Positions 29,911 through 42,600 of a stretch of 46,449 bases of DNA are shown here, piece by piece. The DNA comes from Pigoraptor vietnamica (Eukaryota; Opisthokonta; Filasterea). The notes beneath the pieces are model-generated. The model was not told where the DNA came from. It searched no databases and saw only the letters and a program-made list of their open reading frames with translations. The translations under genes and the position numbers were made by a program. Where the stretch lies: assembly GCA_943704525.1 (NCBI GenBank), contig CALSCQ010002214.1, forward strand, positions 1 through 46,449. Direction: 5' to 3'. Within the stretch, counting starts at the first letter, position 1. Every line of letters begins with the position of its first letter.

Positions 29911-32733
29911 CTACACGGCCTCGCCCAGACGGAGCAGCGTGGGAGCGCGCGGCTGGATCGGCCGGTGCTGCGTCAGGCCGTTCACCGCGCCATAGAAGAC
30001 GGCCTGCGCACCGTAGTTCTCGGCCCCCCGAGCGGCAGAGAGGGGCGTGCGGCCCTCGCTGTCGCGCGCGTTGCGGTCGGCGCCAGCATCAATGAGCGCA
30101 GCCACAATTTCGGCGTGTCCCTCGCGCGCCGCCAGGAAGAGCGGCGTTTGGTCCTGCGATCACAAGACGGGCGCGGCGTTGTTTGAGACAATGCTCACAG
30201 TAAACCAACCTTTGCACAGACAGTAGAAGGCGCGATGAAATGCACCCAATTCACCTTTTTTGTGCGCTGGTTCTTCCGCGCGCCCCCCCGGCAGAGCAAC
30301 TCGACGGCCTCGAGGTTTCCGCTGCCCGCACACCAGTGCAGCGGCGCCCAGCCCTTCGCATCCGCGACCGACGGATCGGCACCTTCGGCCACCAGCAGCC
30401 GCACAATGTCCGTGAGCCCGAGCCGCGCCGCAAGTCCGAGTGCCGTGGTGTTGTCGTCGTCGACAGCGTCAAGAACGCCCGCCACACGCGGCCGTTTGAG
30501 GCCCACGCTCTCCGCGCCGACGGATTCTGTCGTGGCACTCGAAGCGCCAGTCGATTCCAGAGACTCGTCGCTTGCGTCTCTGCGCAGGCGTCCGTCGGGC
30601 ATGACAACGGCAGGCACCACCGTGTCTCCCGGTGTAGATGCCGCGCCCGACACCGGCGACATCCCCATGGAGCCGGGCGCGACGTCGGGCGATGCGGCGC
30701 TGCCGTAGCCGTCGTCGCCGTGCGCCTCGCTGGGCACCTCCACCGCGGCCGGGTCGGACGCCAGCGAATCGGCCGGCGAGCGCACATCTTCCATCCCGTC
30801 CTTTTCGATGGACGCGCGCGCCGAAGAAACGGCCGCCTTGAGGGCGCGCACAACGATCCTCACAGCTTCAACCGAGTGGGAGACCACGGCAAGGTGCAAC
30901 AGCGTGAGGTGCGGCGGCGCGCGGCAGCGCAGCGCCGGGCTCTCTCCGAGAGCGAACGCAGTTTCGAGAGTTGCAACGTCCGCAAGAGCGCAAGCACGGT
31001 GCAGCGGGGTGTCATAGACGAAGACATCCTCTTCCTCCGGGGCCTCCACATACACAATGGGCTTGACGTCCACTCCTGCGGCAGGCTCGAACCCGCCATG
31101 GCCGTACACGCCCTTCTCTCCAAAGAAGAAATGGTCCAACAGCTCCTGCTGCATGCCCGCCTTCGCACCCTCCACGCGAACGTCCACCGAGCCGATCGCA
31201 TGGGCGCCGGCCGACTCGACGTCCATCACAATACCGGCCACGTCAATGCGCCGCAACTTGATGCCATCCTTCGCGTCGCCGTCGCCATCGGCATCTTCGC
31301 TCCTCCGCCGACGGCGCACAACGACGCCGAACGCAATGAAGATAACAGCGACAAGGACACCCACGGCGATGCCTATTCCCAAGTAAGCGTTCGTGGAATG
31401 CCCCTTGTGCCGGGGCGGCGGTGTCGGCGTCGGAGGCGGTGGTGACTCGAGGCTCTCGATCGTCACGATGCGAGCTCCCAGGGCGTCCTCCAAATAGTGG
31501 CCGGGAATGGTGAGGAGCGTTGCAACGACATGGTCAGCCGCCTGCGGCACGTCGCTGTCCGCCGCCTGCACGATGAACGCAAAGGCCGTCCTGCAAGCGA
31601 CCAGAGATGAGACTACGGAGGCGCACAGCACACACATTCAACAAACGACTCACATGTTTCCAGAGAGGTCCACGCCGTCCAGCTCCTCCGCAGAGACCAC
31701 GGCCTCGTCGAAGATGTCCGAGAGTGCGTGCTCCAGCTGCTCGGATGTCAGGTCCTGCTCGGGGTCGTCCACCACCAGCAGCACGACCGCGCTCCGAGGC
31801 GCAGCGTCCACGAGGTCGGCATGGTCGTCGGGTGGCGTGGACGGCGCCACGGCGTCCACCTCAGATGCGGACGACTCAACGGGGTTGCTCTCCAGACTCG
31901 CGTCCGGGCCGGGCGTCGGCAACAAGCTCTGCGACTCCTCCCCGGGCTCAGACGCCGTCGCCTGTGTCGGCGCGGGCGACGGAAGCGCGAACGCATCGAG
32001 CTCCGGTGCACCAACTGAAAAGCGAACGACGCATAGAACAAAGAATGGTCAGAAAAACAACAACCAACCCAATGTCACATGAGTCAATGCATACGCCAAA
32101 GATAAAAATACGCGCGCGAGAGAGAAACAAAACACCAAGCGGGAATGAAGAAAAGCACTTCGAAACTGTCCCGACCACAATACGTACTTCCCAATCCACG
32201 ACAAAATATGGAACGACACACACAAGCCAGGATATCTGCCTTTTCACTCCCAAGAACGAAGGAATGCACAATAAACGGGCTCCAAACAGGCCAGCAGCGC
32301 CCTCTCTCCTCTCCAACGCACCTCGTCTCTGTCGATCGGACGCAGGGCAGAGCGACGCCCCACACACGGCCACGTCTACGCGAAAGGTGGCCGCGCGGCA
32401 GCTGCCCACGAGAGACGTCGCCAGCGGCAGCACCTGGCACGTGACACCACACGGTTCGTTACCCCGACAAGAGGCTCCCTCCGCCGCGCACTCAAAAACG
32501 AAGCAGCCCAGCGACGTGGCGCTGCTCGTGTGCCGCCACAGGCACGGCGACGAAAGCCCAAACCCACACGCCGCACGTCCCGAAGGCGTAACGCTCGCCA
32601 TTAACACCGACCCGGCTTCCGATGCACACAAATGGGCGCCCTTTGCACACGCATCGCTGCAGTACGCGCGCGGCAAACACGAAAACAGCGCGAGGGCAAG
32701 CACGGTGACGGCGCCGTGCCGTCGGCGCACCAT
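29911..32733 (-). CDS. Single-pass receptor with Notch-like topology and ankyrin repeats
   Basis: Four phase-consistent exons (32733-32322, 32014-31654, 31590-30255, 30153-29911) give 783 residues. Residues 1-26 are a signal peptide (TVLALALFSCLPRAYC). To about 137 the ectodomain is Cys-rich (about 13 Cys) but matches neither EGF nor LNR patterns. An acidic Ser/Pro linker follows. A juxtamembrane alpha/beta segment (about 215-305: SAVVLLVVDDPEQDLTSEQL, then AFAFIVQAADSDVP, then ALGARIVTIESLE) resembles a SEA/Notch-HD fold. A Pro stretch, one membrane helix (about 326-349) and Arg5 come next. The cytosolic part has two ankyrin repeats, a Ser/Asp linker and about three more repeats close to Notch ANK (APLHWCAGSGNLEAVELL, TPLFLAAREG). 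A Notch relative is suggested, not proven. Confidence 0.72.
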
Positions 32734-33666
32734 TTTCGACCGCGATTCGGTCAAAAGCAAAGCCCCCGAAGGGCCTCTCCCTCGAAGTCTCCTTATAAAA
32801 CAAAAAAAAGGACAAAACAGAGAGGACAATGGGCGGCGACCACAATAGGCGTCGATTTGTACGCTTTTCTCCTCCGCCGCAAGACACCTCCCAGTCCCCG
32901 ATTGCCCGGGACTCGGACCACTGGAATTGAGTCCGAAATTTTGCCATAAAATGGGTAATTGCCCCAAATTGGGACGTCTGAGAAACTTACTCGGAATTAT
33001 CCGAGATAGAATCACGTGACTGGCCGTGTGACTGGTCCCTAGAGGTTTCCATTCGGGGTGAGTTGAGAGGGTGTGGCGCCGAATATGGCGCGCCGAGCGC
33101 GCCACATAGCACACCCGTTGCACTCCTCGCCTGGTGACTTTTCGCTCGTGCTACGCATTCCACTCGACCGGTCCGAGCACGCCGGGCGGGTCTCACTCTG
33201 AGTGTGCCGGGCGCATTGCCAGCCCGTGCTTCGAATAGCCTGCAAGCGGTGTCCTAGAAAGCGACAACCTTCCGTGGAGAATTCTCGTCAAGGTTACAAT
33301 TTGCAGGTTCATCGGAATCCGACCTAGTATTGTCACGCTGATTTCACTGTGCAGCGGCCAGTGCCGGCTCTCCGGGCCTCGGACGGCAGTAGTTCGGCTG
33401 CCGGGCGTCACTGCCACTGGGCCGGGCTTAGTTGCCCGCAGGGCCGGCCACTGATTTCTGGAGTATTACAGCAGTGTGAAGCCTTCGGGCGCATGCAGGT
33501 CAGTGTCTTGTATGGATGCCATTGGGTTCAAAGCGCCGGTTGCATAACCGTTTCAATAACTTACGATTGGATCTCGGCGGTGGCGACTGCCTGTCAGTTG
33601 GACCTCACTTTTCGGCGAATTGACCCGCCCTTGTGCCGAATACTAACCTTCACGTCCGGCGTCAGG
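32734..33666. promoter_or_regulatory. Divergent intergenic region between receptor and Calx-beta genes
   Basis: 933 bp between head-to-head start codons. No gene is visible. The left 100 bp are purine/A-rich (minus-strand pyrimidine-rich leader of the receptor). The frame preceding the Calx-beta ATG is open for over 300 bp but has no coding character. Shared regulation of the two cell-surface genes is possible. Confidence 0.4.
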
Positions 33667-36600
33667 ATGCCTGCTGCGCCCCGTATGACGCGGCACCCGC
33701 GAGTGCCTTGCGTTTCTGTAGCGTTTATTGTCGCAACGGCGCTCATCTGCCTCGGTTTTGCGGCGGGGTTTGCAGCTGACCAGCTGGGCAAACGAGGTAT
33801 GTCTACGTGTGACAAAGTCGCTTGTGCCTGCCTGAATCGCACGACTATATCTAATGTTCCCGTTCGTTTGGGTACTGCAGTTGGTACAACAAGCTCTTTC
33901 CTTGAATCGGCGACGTTTTCGAAATGCGTGCCGTGGAGCGGCGCCAGAGAGCCGCCGCCGGACGACCGCTATGTTCTCGTGGAGCTGTCGTTTTGCTCGA
34001 AGTCGGCTGCGCACATCACAGCCTCTGTGTTTTCTGATCGGGATGCCTGCGCTGGGGAAGCGCAGCCACTCGTCACCATGACTGCGTACGGAACCGTCTG
34101 CGAAGCGTCCGACACCTTCCACGACGTGTCTGCGGCTGCGGCTAAGTTTTCGCTCGCCCTTCACTCGCTCGTCGTAACGCCCTACTCTGCGGATGGTCGT
34201 GGGATGCTCTCCAAAGACTGTGGCATCAACAGCGACGCCCCTACGAGCATCGTATACAGGGAGTCCTCGTGCACGGACGCTTCCGGCGTTTCCTATTGGC
34301 CTCCGAACAACGACTGCAAGTTCCGTGGACTGACCATCTCGTCGGACGGGACATCGTTGTTTGTTCACGCCATCGATTTTTGGCGGCTGACGTCTTGCGA
34401 CCAGTTCGCCAGTATTGCGGACGATGCCGAGAATGTGGTTGCCCTAAGTGGCAGGTTTGGCACTCCAGGTAAGTGCGAACTTCTCCGCACGAGGCTGTTG
34501 AGCGCATGCGAGGCCAAAGCGGTGTGCAGCAATGATATTGCAGGTCCACAATTAACGCCATCAAACTGCAGGCGGCTGCGCTCCAGGAAACTCGGTCGCG
34601 CAACCACAGGTAGACCTGCGCTGCCCCGTGGCCGTCTACCACATCGACAACATGTTCACGAGCACCTCGATACAAACGTACACGGGCGCGTACAACAGCG
34701 TCGTGACTGTCGGTCCGATGCGACACTTCGCGGGCGACGCCGCCGACGGTCTGCTGGAGTACTGGAGCGATGCGGCGACGGAGAGCCAGAACGCACTGCC
34801 GACGACAGATTACATACCTCCGCGCGGAAGCCTCGACGTCGCCAAGGGCGGACTCACGTCACCCGTCAATCTGGTGATCACTGCGAAGGAGTTGTCGACG
34901 GAGAGACTTGCCGAGTTCGTCTTCACTGGCGTGGGCGCCGTCGTTTCGCACAAGGATGCCGTCTTCCGCGTTCTCATACCCGCGGTCAAATCGACCTTCA
35001 AATTTGCGTCGGGGGAAATGTATGTCGTGTTCGGCTACGCCGACAATCTCGACATCGTCGTCGAGCGCGCGAGCGGGTCGTCCTCAGCGGTGCTCTACAT
35101 GTCTATCGAGGGCGCGCCCAGAGATCCCATTAGGGTCGACTTTGCCCCGAACGACAAATCGAAGACGGTTGTTACGACCATCGGTGCTCTCGGCGTGCAG
35201 TCGGACGGCGATTCGGTTGTTTCGCTGAAGCTGGACGGCGAGGGCGCAGCGATCAGCACGATGACCATACACCGCGCCGGCAAAAAAGAGGCATTTGGTG
35301 ACGTTTCGTTCACGGCCTCGTCGTACGCTGGCACCGTGGGTAACCCGGTCGACGTCCTGATTCGGCGGACGGTGACGGGCTTGGGCGACAGCACGATCTT
35401 GTTTCAAATCGGCGGCGAGGCTGCCGATCAGGTGGTCTCGGTCACTGGCGCGACGAATTACAACCGCGACAGCAAGACGGGCAACGTGGTCGTGAGCAAA
35501 GGACAGGCCGAATCTGTTCTGACCCTCAATGTCACGCCGCAGTTGAGCGAGGGGCTCGATATTCCCCAGACACTCATCGTCACGATCGTGGGCGTGTCGG
35601 CACCGTCCAGCATTTCGCTCGGCACAACCGCGGTCGCCTTGGCTACGCGCAACGCACTCAAGCACGGCTCGGTTGCGTTCTCCACGAGCACCTTGCGCGT
35701 CTATCCCTCCGATTACGGATTCAACTTGGAGATTGTCCGATCCAGCGGCCTCCAAGGGACGATTACGGCCCAGGTGACGACGGTCGGCGACGGCGTCGAG
35801 GTGATGGCCGATCGGAGCGTCGTGTTCGAAGCGGAGCAGCGTACGAGCACGGTCTTCGTGCGCCTGGCCGATGGCGCCGACGCCACACAGATCTCTTCGT
35901 CCTCGGTGATGATCTCAGGCGTGCTCGGCGGGGCAGTGATCGGACGCGCGGCGATTTGTCAACTAGTGCCCGCGGACACACCACCGACAGGGACGATATC
36001 GTTCGTCGAAGCATCTCTCGACCTCGCCCCTCTGGCGTCGACGGCGTCGCTGCTCATTCGCGGCGACGGGGACGCTGCATCCACGTCTGTCCAGTTCGAA
36101 TACGTCATGCGCGTGGAATGGACCAACGGCCCCCTCATCGAGGAGATCACGGGGTCTTTGGAAACGCTGCCGGAGCCTGAAGCCAGCGTGGCCTTCACCT
36201 CCATCGCCGTACCGCTTCCCGTCTACTTGGACCCGTTTATGACGGTCGCCGTAAAACTGACGCGCGCGAACGGGGGCGTGGCCGTCGTCGACCCGAACGT
36301 TGTCGTGATTTCCCCGTCCGCGAACGGTCCTCTCTACGGCACGGTTTCCTTCGCGTCGAGTATCACCGTATTGGCAGAGGGCGCCGTGAGCATCCCGATT
36401 GTCCTGACGTACGACGGCCTTCTCCAGCCGCCGTCGTTTGAGGTCGTGGTCCAGATGACGAAAGGCTCTGCGGTCGTCCTGGAGTCGTACATCAAGACGG
36501 TCACGGTATCGCTCACCGCCACAGGCACGACAATGGCCGGTTTCTTCCCACTCGGCCACGCGTACTCGAGCACCGAAGACGCCGTGTCGTTGCAGATTTA

Positions 36601-39600
36601 CAACGTGCGAAATGGCGGCGAAGTTGGCGACGTCAAGGAGACGGTGCTCGCTGGCGGATCCCTCGATGGCAAGTCCATAGCTTACCCAGCGCTGCAGACG
36701 GTGTACTTTGTGAGCGACGCGGACGAGTCCGGGAGCCGGAGCGCGAACCTTCCCCTGGAACGAACGAACGACGGCGTGCTGGCAGCTGCGGAGGTCGTGT
36801 GGACCGACGCCAACACGCGGAGCGCGGAGGGCACGATGCGCACGACGGACGGCCACGGAAAGTGCGCTTTCGCCGTCGGCTGTACGACGGTGTCGTGCCC
36901 GGTCAGGTTTCGCAACTCGGACATCACTGACTACGTGACGGGCAGTCTCATGCTGACCGGGGTCAACGGCGACGCCAGCACGGTTGTTCTCTACAGCTCG
37001 TCGTCTGTCGAGTTCGTTACGCACCCGAACCCGCCGCACGGCGTCTTTGTCATGGACAACGCGCGCGTCCTCGTGGTCCACCAGGGCGCGAGGAGTGTCA
37101 ACTTTACAGTCCTGCGGTGGTACGGGTCCCAGGGACGCGTGGCCGTCACGTTCGGCGTAGTGCCAGCCACAGTCGGCGACGCGGAAGGGTCGGCGGTCCC
37201 GAACGTCCACTACGTCGACGTGAACTCGCGAATTGTCTTCGACGGAAGAGAGATCGAGAAGGTGGCGTCGGTGGACTTGCTGTGGCCCCGGATGCAGGAG
37301 AGTTCGGTGTCGTTCCGCATCGTCCTCACGTCTGCCGAGCTCGAGGCGGACGACGTGTTCACCGCGGGCATCCGGCCGTCTGACACCCCCGACGGAACGT
37401 TCCCGCCGGTGGTCGGGCAAGCGGCGTCCGTTGATGTTGTCGTTGTGCGCGAGTACAAGCCCACGACGTACGCGATCACCCGCGCCGACTCTGCCCCTGT
37501 GACAGAGGGGGGCACCGCGGTGTTCAACGTGCGCCGGTTCCCGCCCTTTTACACGGAGGAGCGCGTCACATGGATGGCAAACGTCACCCAAAGCAGCGAG
37601 GACTCGCCGGCCGACCTGGCGCAGTTTTCCGGGGAGCTCGTGTTCGCGGACGACGGCGATTTGGTCGAACTGGAGCTGACAATTGTCGATGACGGCGTCG
37701 CCGAGCCGGACGAAGAGGTCTCGCTCCTCCTGTTTGACGAGCGCGAGGCCATCGCGGCATCGGACGCGTTTGTGATACCCGCGAACGGCGACGTGAACGG
37801 GTGGATCGAGTTCGAGACGGAGGCCGTCGAGGTCGAGCAGGGGGCGGAATTCGAGGTGAGCGTGGTGCGCCGAGAGGGCGCCTTTGCCGTCATTTACTTC
37901 TCCGTGAGCATTTCCGACCCCGAGGCGGGCATCACGCTCGTGTCGCCGCCCGCGAACCCCATCTCCATGGCCTACGGCGAGCGCACCGTCGTGCTCCGCT
38001 TCCGCGCGGGGACCAATAGCCCACCCTGGTCGTCGGCATCCGCCGAGATCATGCTCGGGGAGCCCTCCCTCGACCGCGACGACATTGTGCCCGCCGTTAT
38101 TGGCGGCGTGCGCACCATGACGGTGACGGTCGTACAGCGCACTTATCCCAACGGCCTCTTCTCGATCGTGGCGCCGGACATGCTCTTTCCCGTCCCGCGG
38201 AGCAGCGACGGCGCGTTCGACGTGAGCGAGTGCGGATGCGACTTGCCGGTGCGCGTCGCGCGTGTTGGCGGGACGGCCGGTCACGTGAGCATCGGTTACT
38301 CCATCGTCGCGGAGGGCGCCCATTTGAGGGACGACGTGGTCATCCCCGGCGACTCGTTCACGATTGACTTTGAGGACGGCGAGCAGGAGAGGTTCATTGT
38401 CGTGCACATTGTGGCTGACGGCGTGCCGGAGGCGCCCGAGGCGTTTGCGGTTGTGCTCGACGAACCCGTGCTCTTGGATGGTGATGAGCGCGTCACGCTC
38501 AAGGACAGCGTTGCGGCGCCGTCCCTCACGGTGCGCATCGCGGCGAACGACAATGCCGGCGGCACGTTCCGCATCAGCGCGGCCTCGGCACGCGTGGAAG
38601 AGGGGAGCGATGTGGCGTTTACGCTCTCGCGTGATCTGGCGCTCATCCCGGCGGAGGCGGAGGTCGTCTTCATGGGGGGCTCGGCGCTCGTTCCCGTCGA
38701 CTTTGACGGCTTTTCGGGAGTGGACGAGCCCGTCATTCGCACGTTCTCGTTTGAGGCTGGCCAGACGGTGGCGGAGTTTTCGACGCACGTCAACGCGGAC
38801 GATGAGGTCGAGGGGGAGGAGACCATTGTCGCAATGCTCGGCTCCGTGTCGTTCGAAGCTTCCACAGCGCCTCCGGACGCCGGCGGCCAGGTGACCGTCA
38901 CGATCGACGCTGACGAGGGTGCCGCCGGCGTCTTTGCGCTCGCGAGCATTGACACTGTCACAGTGGACCAGGGGGCGCTGGTGACGATCACCGTCACGCG
39001 CACCGTCCACACGTTTTTGCCCGCGACTGTTTCGTGGGCAATTGCCGAGCCGGACGGCGACGACGCGCCTGACTTTGTTCAGGGCGACGATGGCGAGATA
39101 TTCTTTGCGGAGGGCGTCGAGTCGGTTACGTTTACGCTGACGGTCACGACGGACAGCTTCGCCGAGTTTGACGAGGCGCACGTGCTCAGCATTTCTTCCA
39201 CAACGCCGGGCGCGCTTGTGGAGCAGTCTGCGGCCAGCGTCACGATTGTTATACACGAGCACGATAACCCCGTTGCGGTGGCGCACGTGAGCGACGCGCT
39301 CGTGTCGCTCTCGCGCCCCGGTGACGTCGCTGTCGGCGTCCAGTTTCGGCTGCCGGCGCGCGAGGGCGTGGTGGCCTGGACGATCATCCCGGCCGAGTCC
39401 GGTCTCGACGTCCAACGGCGCGCGCTGGCGCTGAATCCCGCGGACTACTTTGCCGAGACGTCTGGCGTTGTCGCCTGCAACCCAAAGGTGTCGCTGCACG
39501 TGGACATCCACGTGATCGTGCTCGACACGGCGCTGAGCCTTCCCAGCGGCGATTTTCTGCTCTTGCTCTCTTCCCCCGACGGCGCGATAACGATTTCGTC

Positions 39601-42600
39601 CGAGTCGGCCTCTACGCGCCTCAGCATTACTGGCACGTACCCGGGCGTGTTTGCGTTCTTTCAGGTGCCAACGGTCGTGTCGCTGAGCGAGCCCCGTGAG
39701 GGTACCGTCGAGGTTTCCATTGCGGTCGAGCGGTCCCAGGCGGGCGCCGTGTCTGCGACGGTCACCTGGAAGATCGAGGCCGACGACGGCGGCGCGGAGC
39801 TCACCAGCACGGACATTGTGCCGCAAGGGGGCGAGCTGACTTTTGCGTCCGGAGAGACGCTCAAGTCGTTCACGCTTTCCGTGGCGGCGGACGGCATTCC
39901 CGAGCTTCCCCGGACAGCGAAACTGTCGCTAGTGGCTGGCGAGGGCGCGCTGGGCTCGCCTTCCGAAGTCACCGTCTCGATCGCCGCCTCGGACAATCCG
40001 TACGGTGTGTTTGCTTTTGCGAGCGAATCGGTGACGGTTTCGTACCCCGCGACGAGCGTATCCGTGCGTATCGTGCGCACTGGAAGCGCCCTTGGCGATG
40101 TGCCGTCTGTGGGCGTGATTGCGATCCCCGGGTCTGCCGTGGAGGGCGCCGATTTTTCCCTCTCCACCACAAGCGTCGTGTTTGAGGCGGGAGTTACCGA
40201 GCAGACGCTCGAGGTGCCCATATTTTACGGCGATTTGTCATCGTTGCCCCTTGTGCGCGTATTTGCGCTCCAGCTCGTCTCGTCCGAGAACGTCGAGATT
40301 GGGGACATTCCGCAGGTGGACGTGACCATTGAGCGGTCTTCGCCAGGGCAATTCCGTCTCGGAAAGCTGTCTGGCGTCCTGTTCGAGGGCACGACGGCGG
40401 TCATCGAAGTGCGGCGCGTGCAAGGGCTGTTTGGGGAGGCGGACGTATCCTTCGCCATCGGCAACGGCGAGGGCCAGGTCAGCGTGACGTCAGGCGTTGT
40501 GCATTTCGACGACGGCGTCGACACGGCGGACATTTCGTTTGACGTCATCGCCGACGGCATTCCAGAGTTGGCGACGACGCTTTCCGTTCGTCTCGTGTCG
40601 ACGACTGCCGGCTCCATCATTGGCACGGCCGGCACGGGCACCTTTGCGATTGCGGCGAGCGACAACCCCGCAGGCGTAGTTGGCTTTGTCAACGCGAGGG
40701 TCGCCGTGGTCGAGGGCGAGTCGTATGCATTTCCGCTTATTGCCGGCAACCTCGTGGACATTGTTGTCGAGTATGCGCTGCGGGGCGGAACAGCCACCCC
40801 TGGCGAAGACACGGCACAGGTGGCTGGAAACTTGACGATTCCGGCTGGCACTCCTGTCGCGGTGGTTGCTGTTGACATCGAGGACGACCCTCTCCCTGAG
40901 CTGGACGAGTCCGTGCTCATCGAAATCACGAGCATCGCCGTGGTGGACAGCCGGTACACCATCGACGCCGCCCCTGCGACGGCGTTTGCGGCGTCGTTGT
41001 CGGTGCCTCCGCCGGTGGCACAGTCGCGGGGTGAAATGGAGCTGGTGATTCTCGCCAACGACAACCCCTTTGGCGTGTTTCGCTTTGAGTCCCAGTCTGT
41101 GGACATCGAGGAAGGGTCTTCCGAGCCGCTCGTCGTCGCGCGCACAGGGGGCGGGAACGGCGAAGTGACAGTCCCGTATTCTGCGTTGCCCGCGTCGGCC
41201 ACGCCCGGCGTTGACTTCGACGCGTCGGTCCTCTCAGGTGCGCTCGTGTTCTCCGACGGCGTGTTTTTCGCTTCCGTCACGGTGACGGTGTTCGAAGACG
41301 GCGAAGCGGAGTTCGATGAGACGTTCACCGTTCGCCTGGGCACACCGCGCCTTACGGAGAGAGTCGATTTCAACGAAGCGAATCTCCAGCCGGTCTTGGA
41401 CGACGAGGCGGCGTCTGTCGAGGTCACGATTCCTCTGAACGGCGATGTTACGGGCACGTTCTCGTTTGAGCTGCAGTCGACGTCAGTTTCGGAGGACCAA
41501 GGGACGCTGGACTTGACTATCGTGCGCACGAGCGGGGCACTGACGTCCGAGATCCTCAACTTCGCGACGGTCCCCGTATCCGCTTCCGACGACGACTTTG
41601 CCCTCGAAACGACGTCGGTGACGTTCCTGCCGAACGAGCGGTCACGCACCGTTTCAATTCGCATTGTCGACGACGACGAGCCCGAGCCGGACGAGGTTTT
41701 GGAGGTCCATATGACGTGGGTGGGACGCGACGACTTCTTGGCGGTCGAGTCGGTGACGATCCTCGCGAACGACAATGGGAACGGAGTATTTTCGTTTGCG
41801 ACGAAGGCGCTCTCCGCCGAGGAACTGAGTTCGGGGTCGGCCGCAATCGAGATTACGATCAACCGAGACGTCGCGTCGTTTGGGAACGCCACTGTCCGCT
41901 TCGTGGTGGTCGAGGGCGATGGTGACGACCGGCCAGACGTTGAGCCTCTCTCTGGATTGGTGGAGTTTGGCGACGGGCAGACGTCGGCTGTGCTTGTGCT
42001 GCGTGTGCTCCAGGATTCCTTGTCCGAGTATGACGAGACGGTGCAGGTCCTTCTCTCCGGTGACGTTGAATTGGATCCCGAGGCGGACCGTTGCTCGATC
42101 ACGATTGCGGCAAACAGCGACGGCAGAACGTTCGTGTCGTTCCGGAGCGTGGATGCGAATGTGACGGTCGCGGAGACTGCGGGCACTCTCGGTCTTTTTG
42201 TCCTGCGAACGGGCGACGCGTCTGTCGTGCAGCGGTTCGCGGTGTCGGTCGAGTACCTCACGGCGTCGGAGGACGATGCGTCGCTGTCGTCGCCCACCAT
42301 TGTTGAGATGGCGGAAAACCAGCGGCAGGCCATCGTTACGATCGCAATCACCGACGATGCTTTGCCAGAGCTCGACGAGGCCCTGTTGGTGAGGCTCTCG
42401 GCCCTGTCGCGAGAAGTTGGCGATGGACGCTGGGTTCCTGTCAGCATTGGGGACGTGCCGACGAGCCTCGTCAACATTGCCGAGAACGACAACCCGGGCG
42501 GCCTTGTGTCTCTCAGCGTCAGCACACTGACAGTGAACGAGGGCGAGACAGCGACGATTACTGTGCAGCGCACGGGCGAGGTGCTTCTTGCCGATCTCCG

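Noticed and set aside
30240-31445. 401-codon plus-strand open frame
   Set aside because: Antisense to the ankyrin-receptor exon, which has TM and ankyrin motifs in its own frame.
35963-39826. 1,287-codon open frame on the minus strand
   Set aside because: It is the mirror of the Calx-beta exon. The plus frame has clear repeats and motifs, whereas the minus frame is His/Arg-rich with no domain. GC-rich codon use leaves few stops on the opposite strand.
40225-42573. 782-codon minus-strand open frame
   Set aside because: Antisense shadow of Calx-beta repeats; Ser/Thr-rich composition follows from the sense codons.
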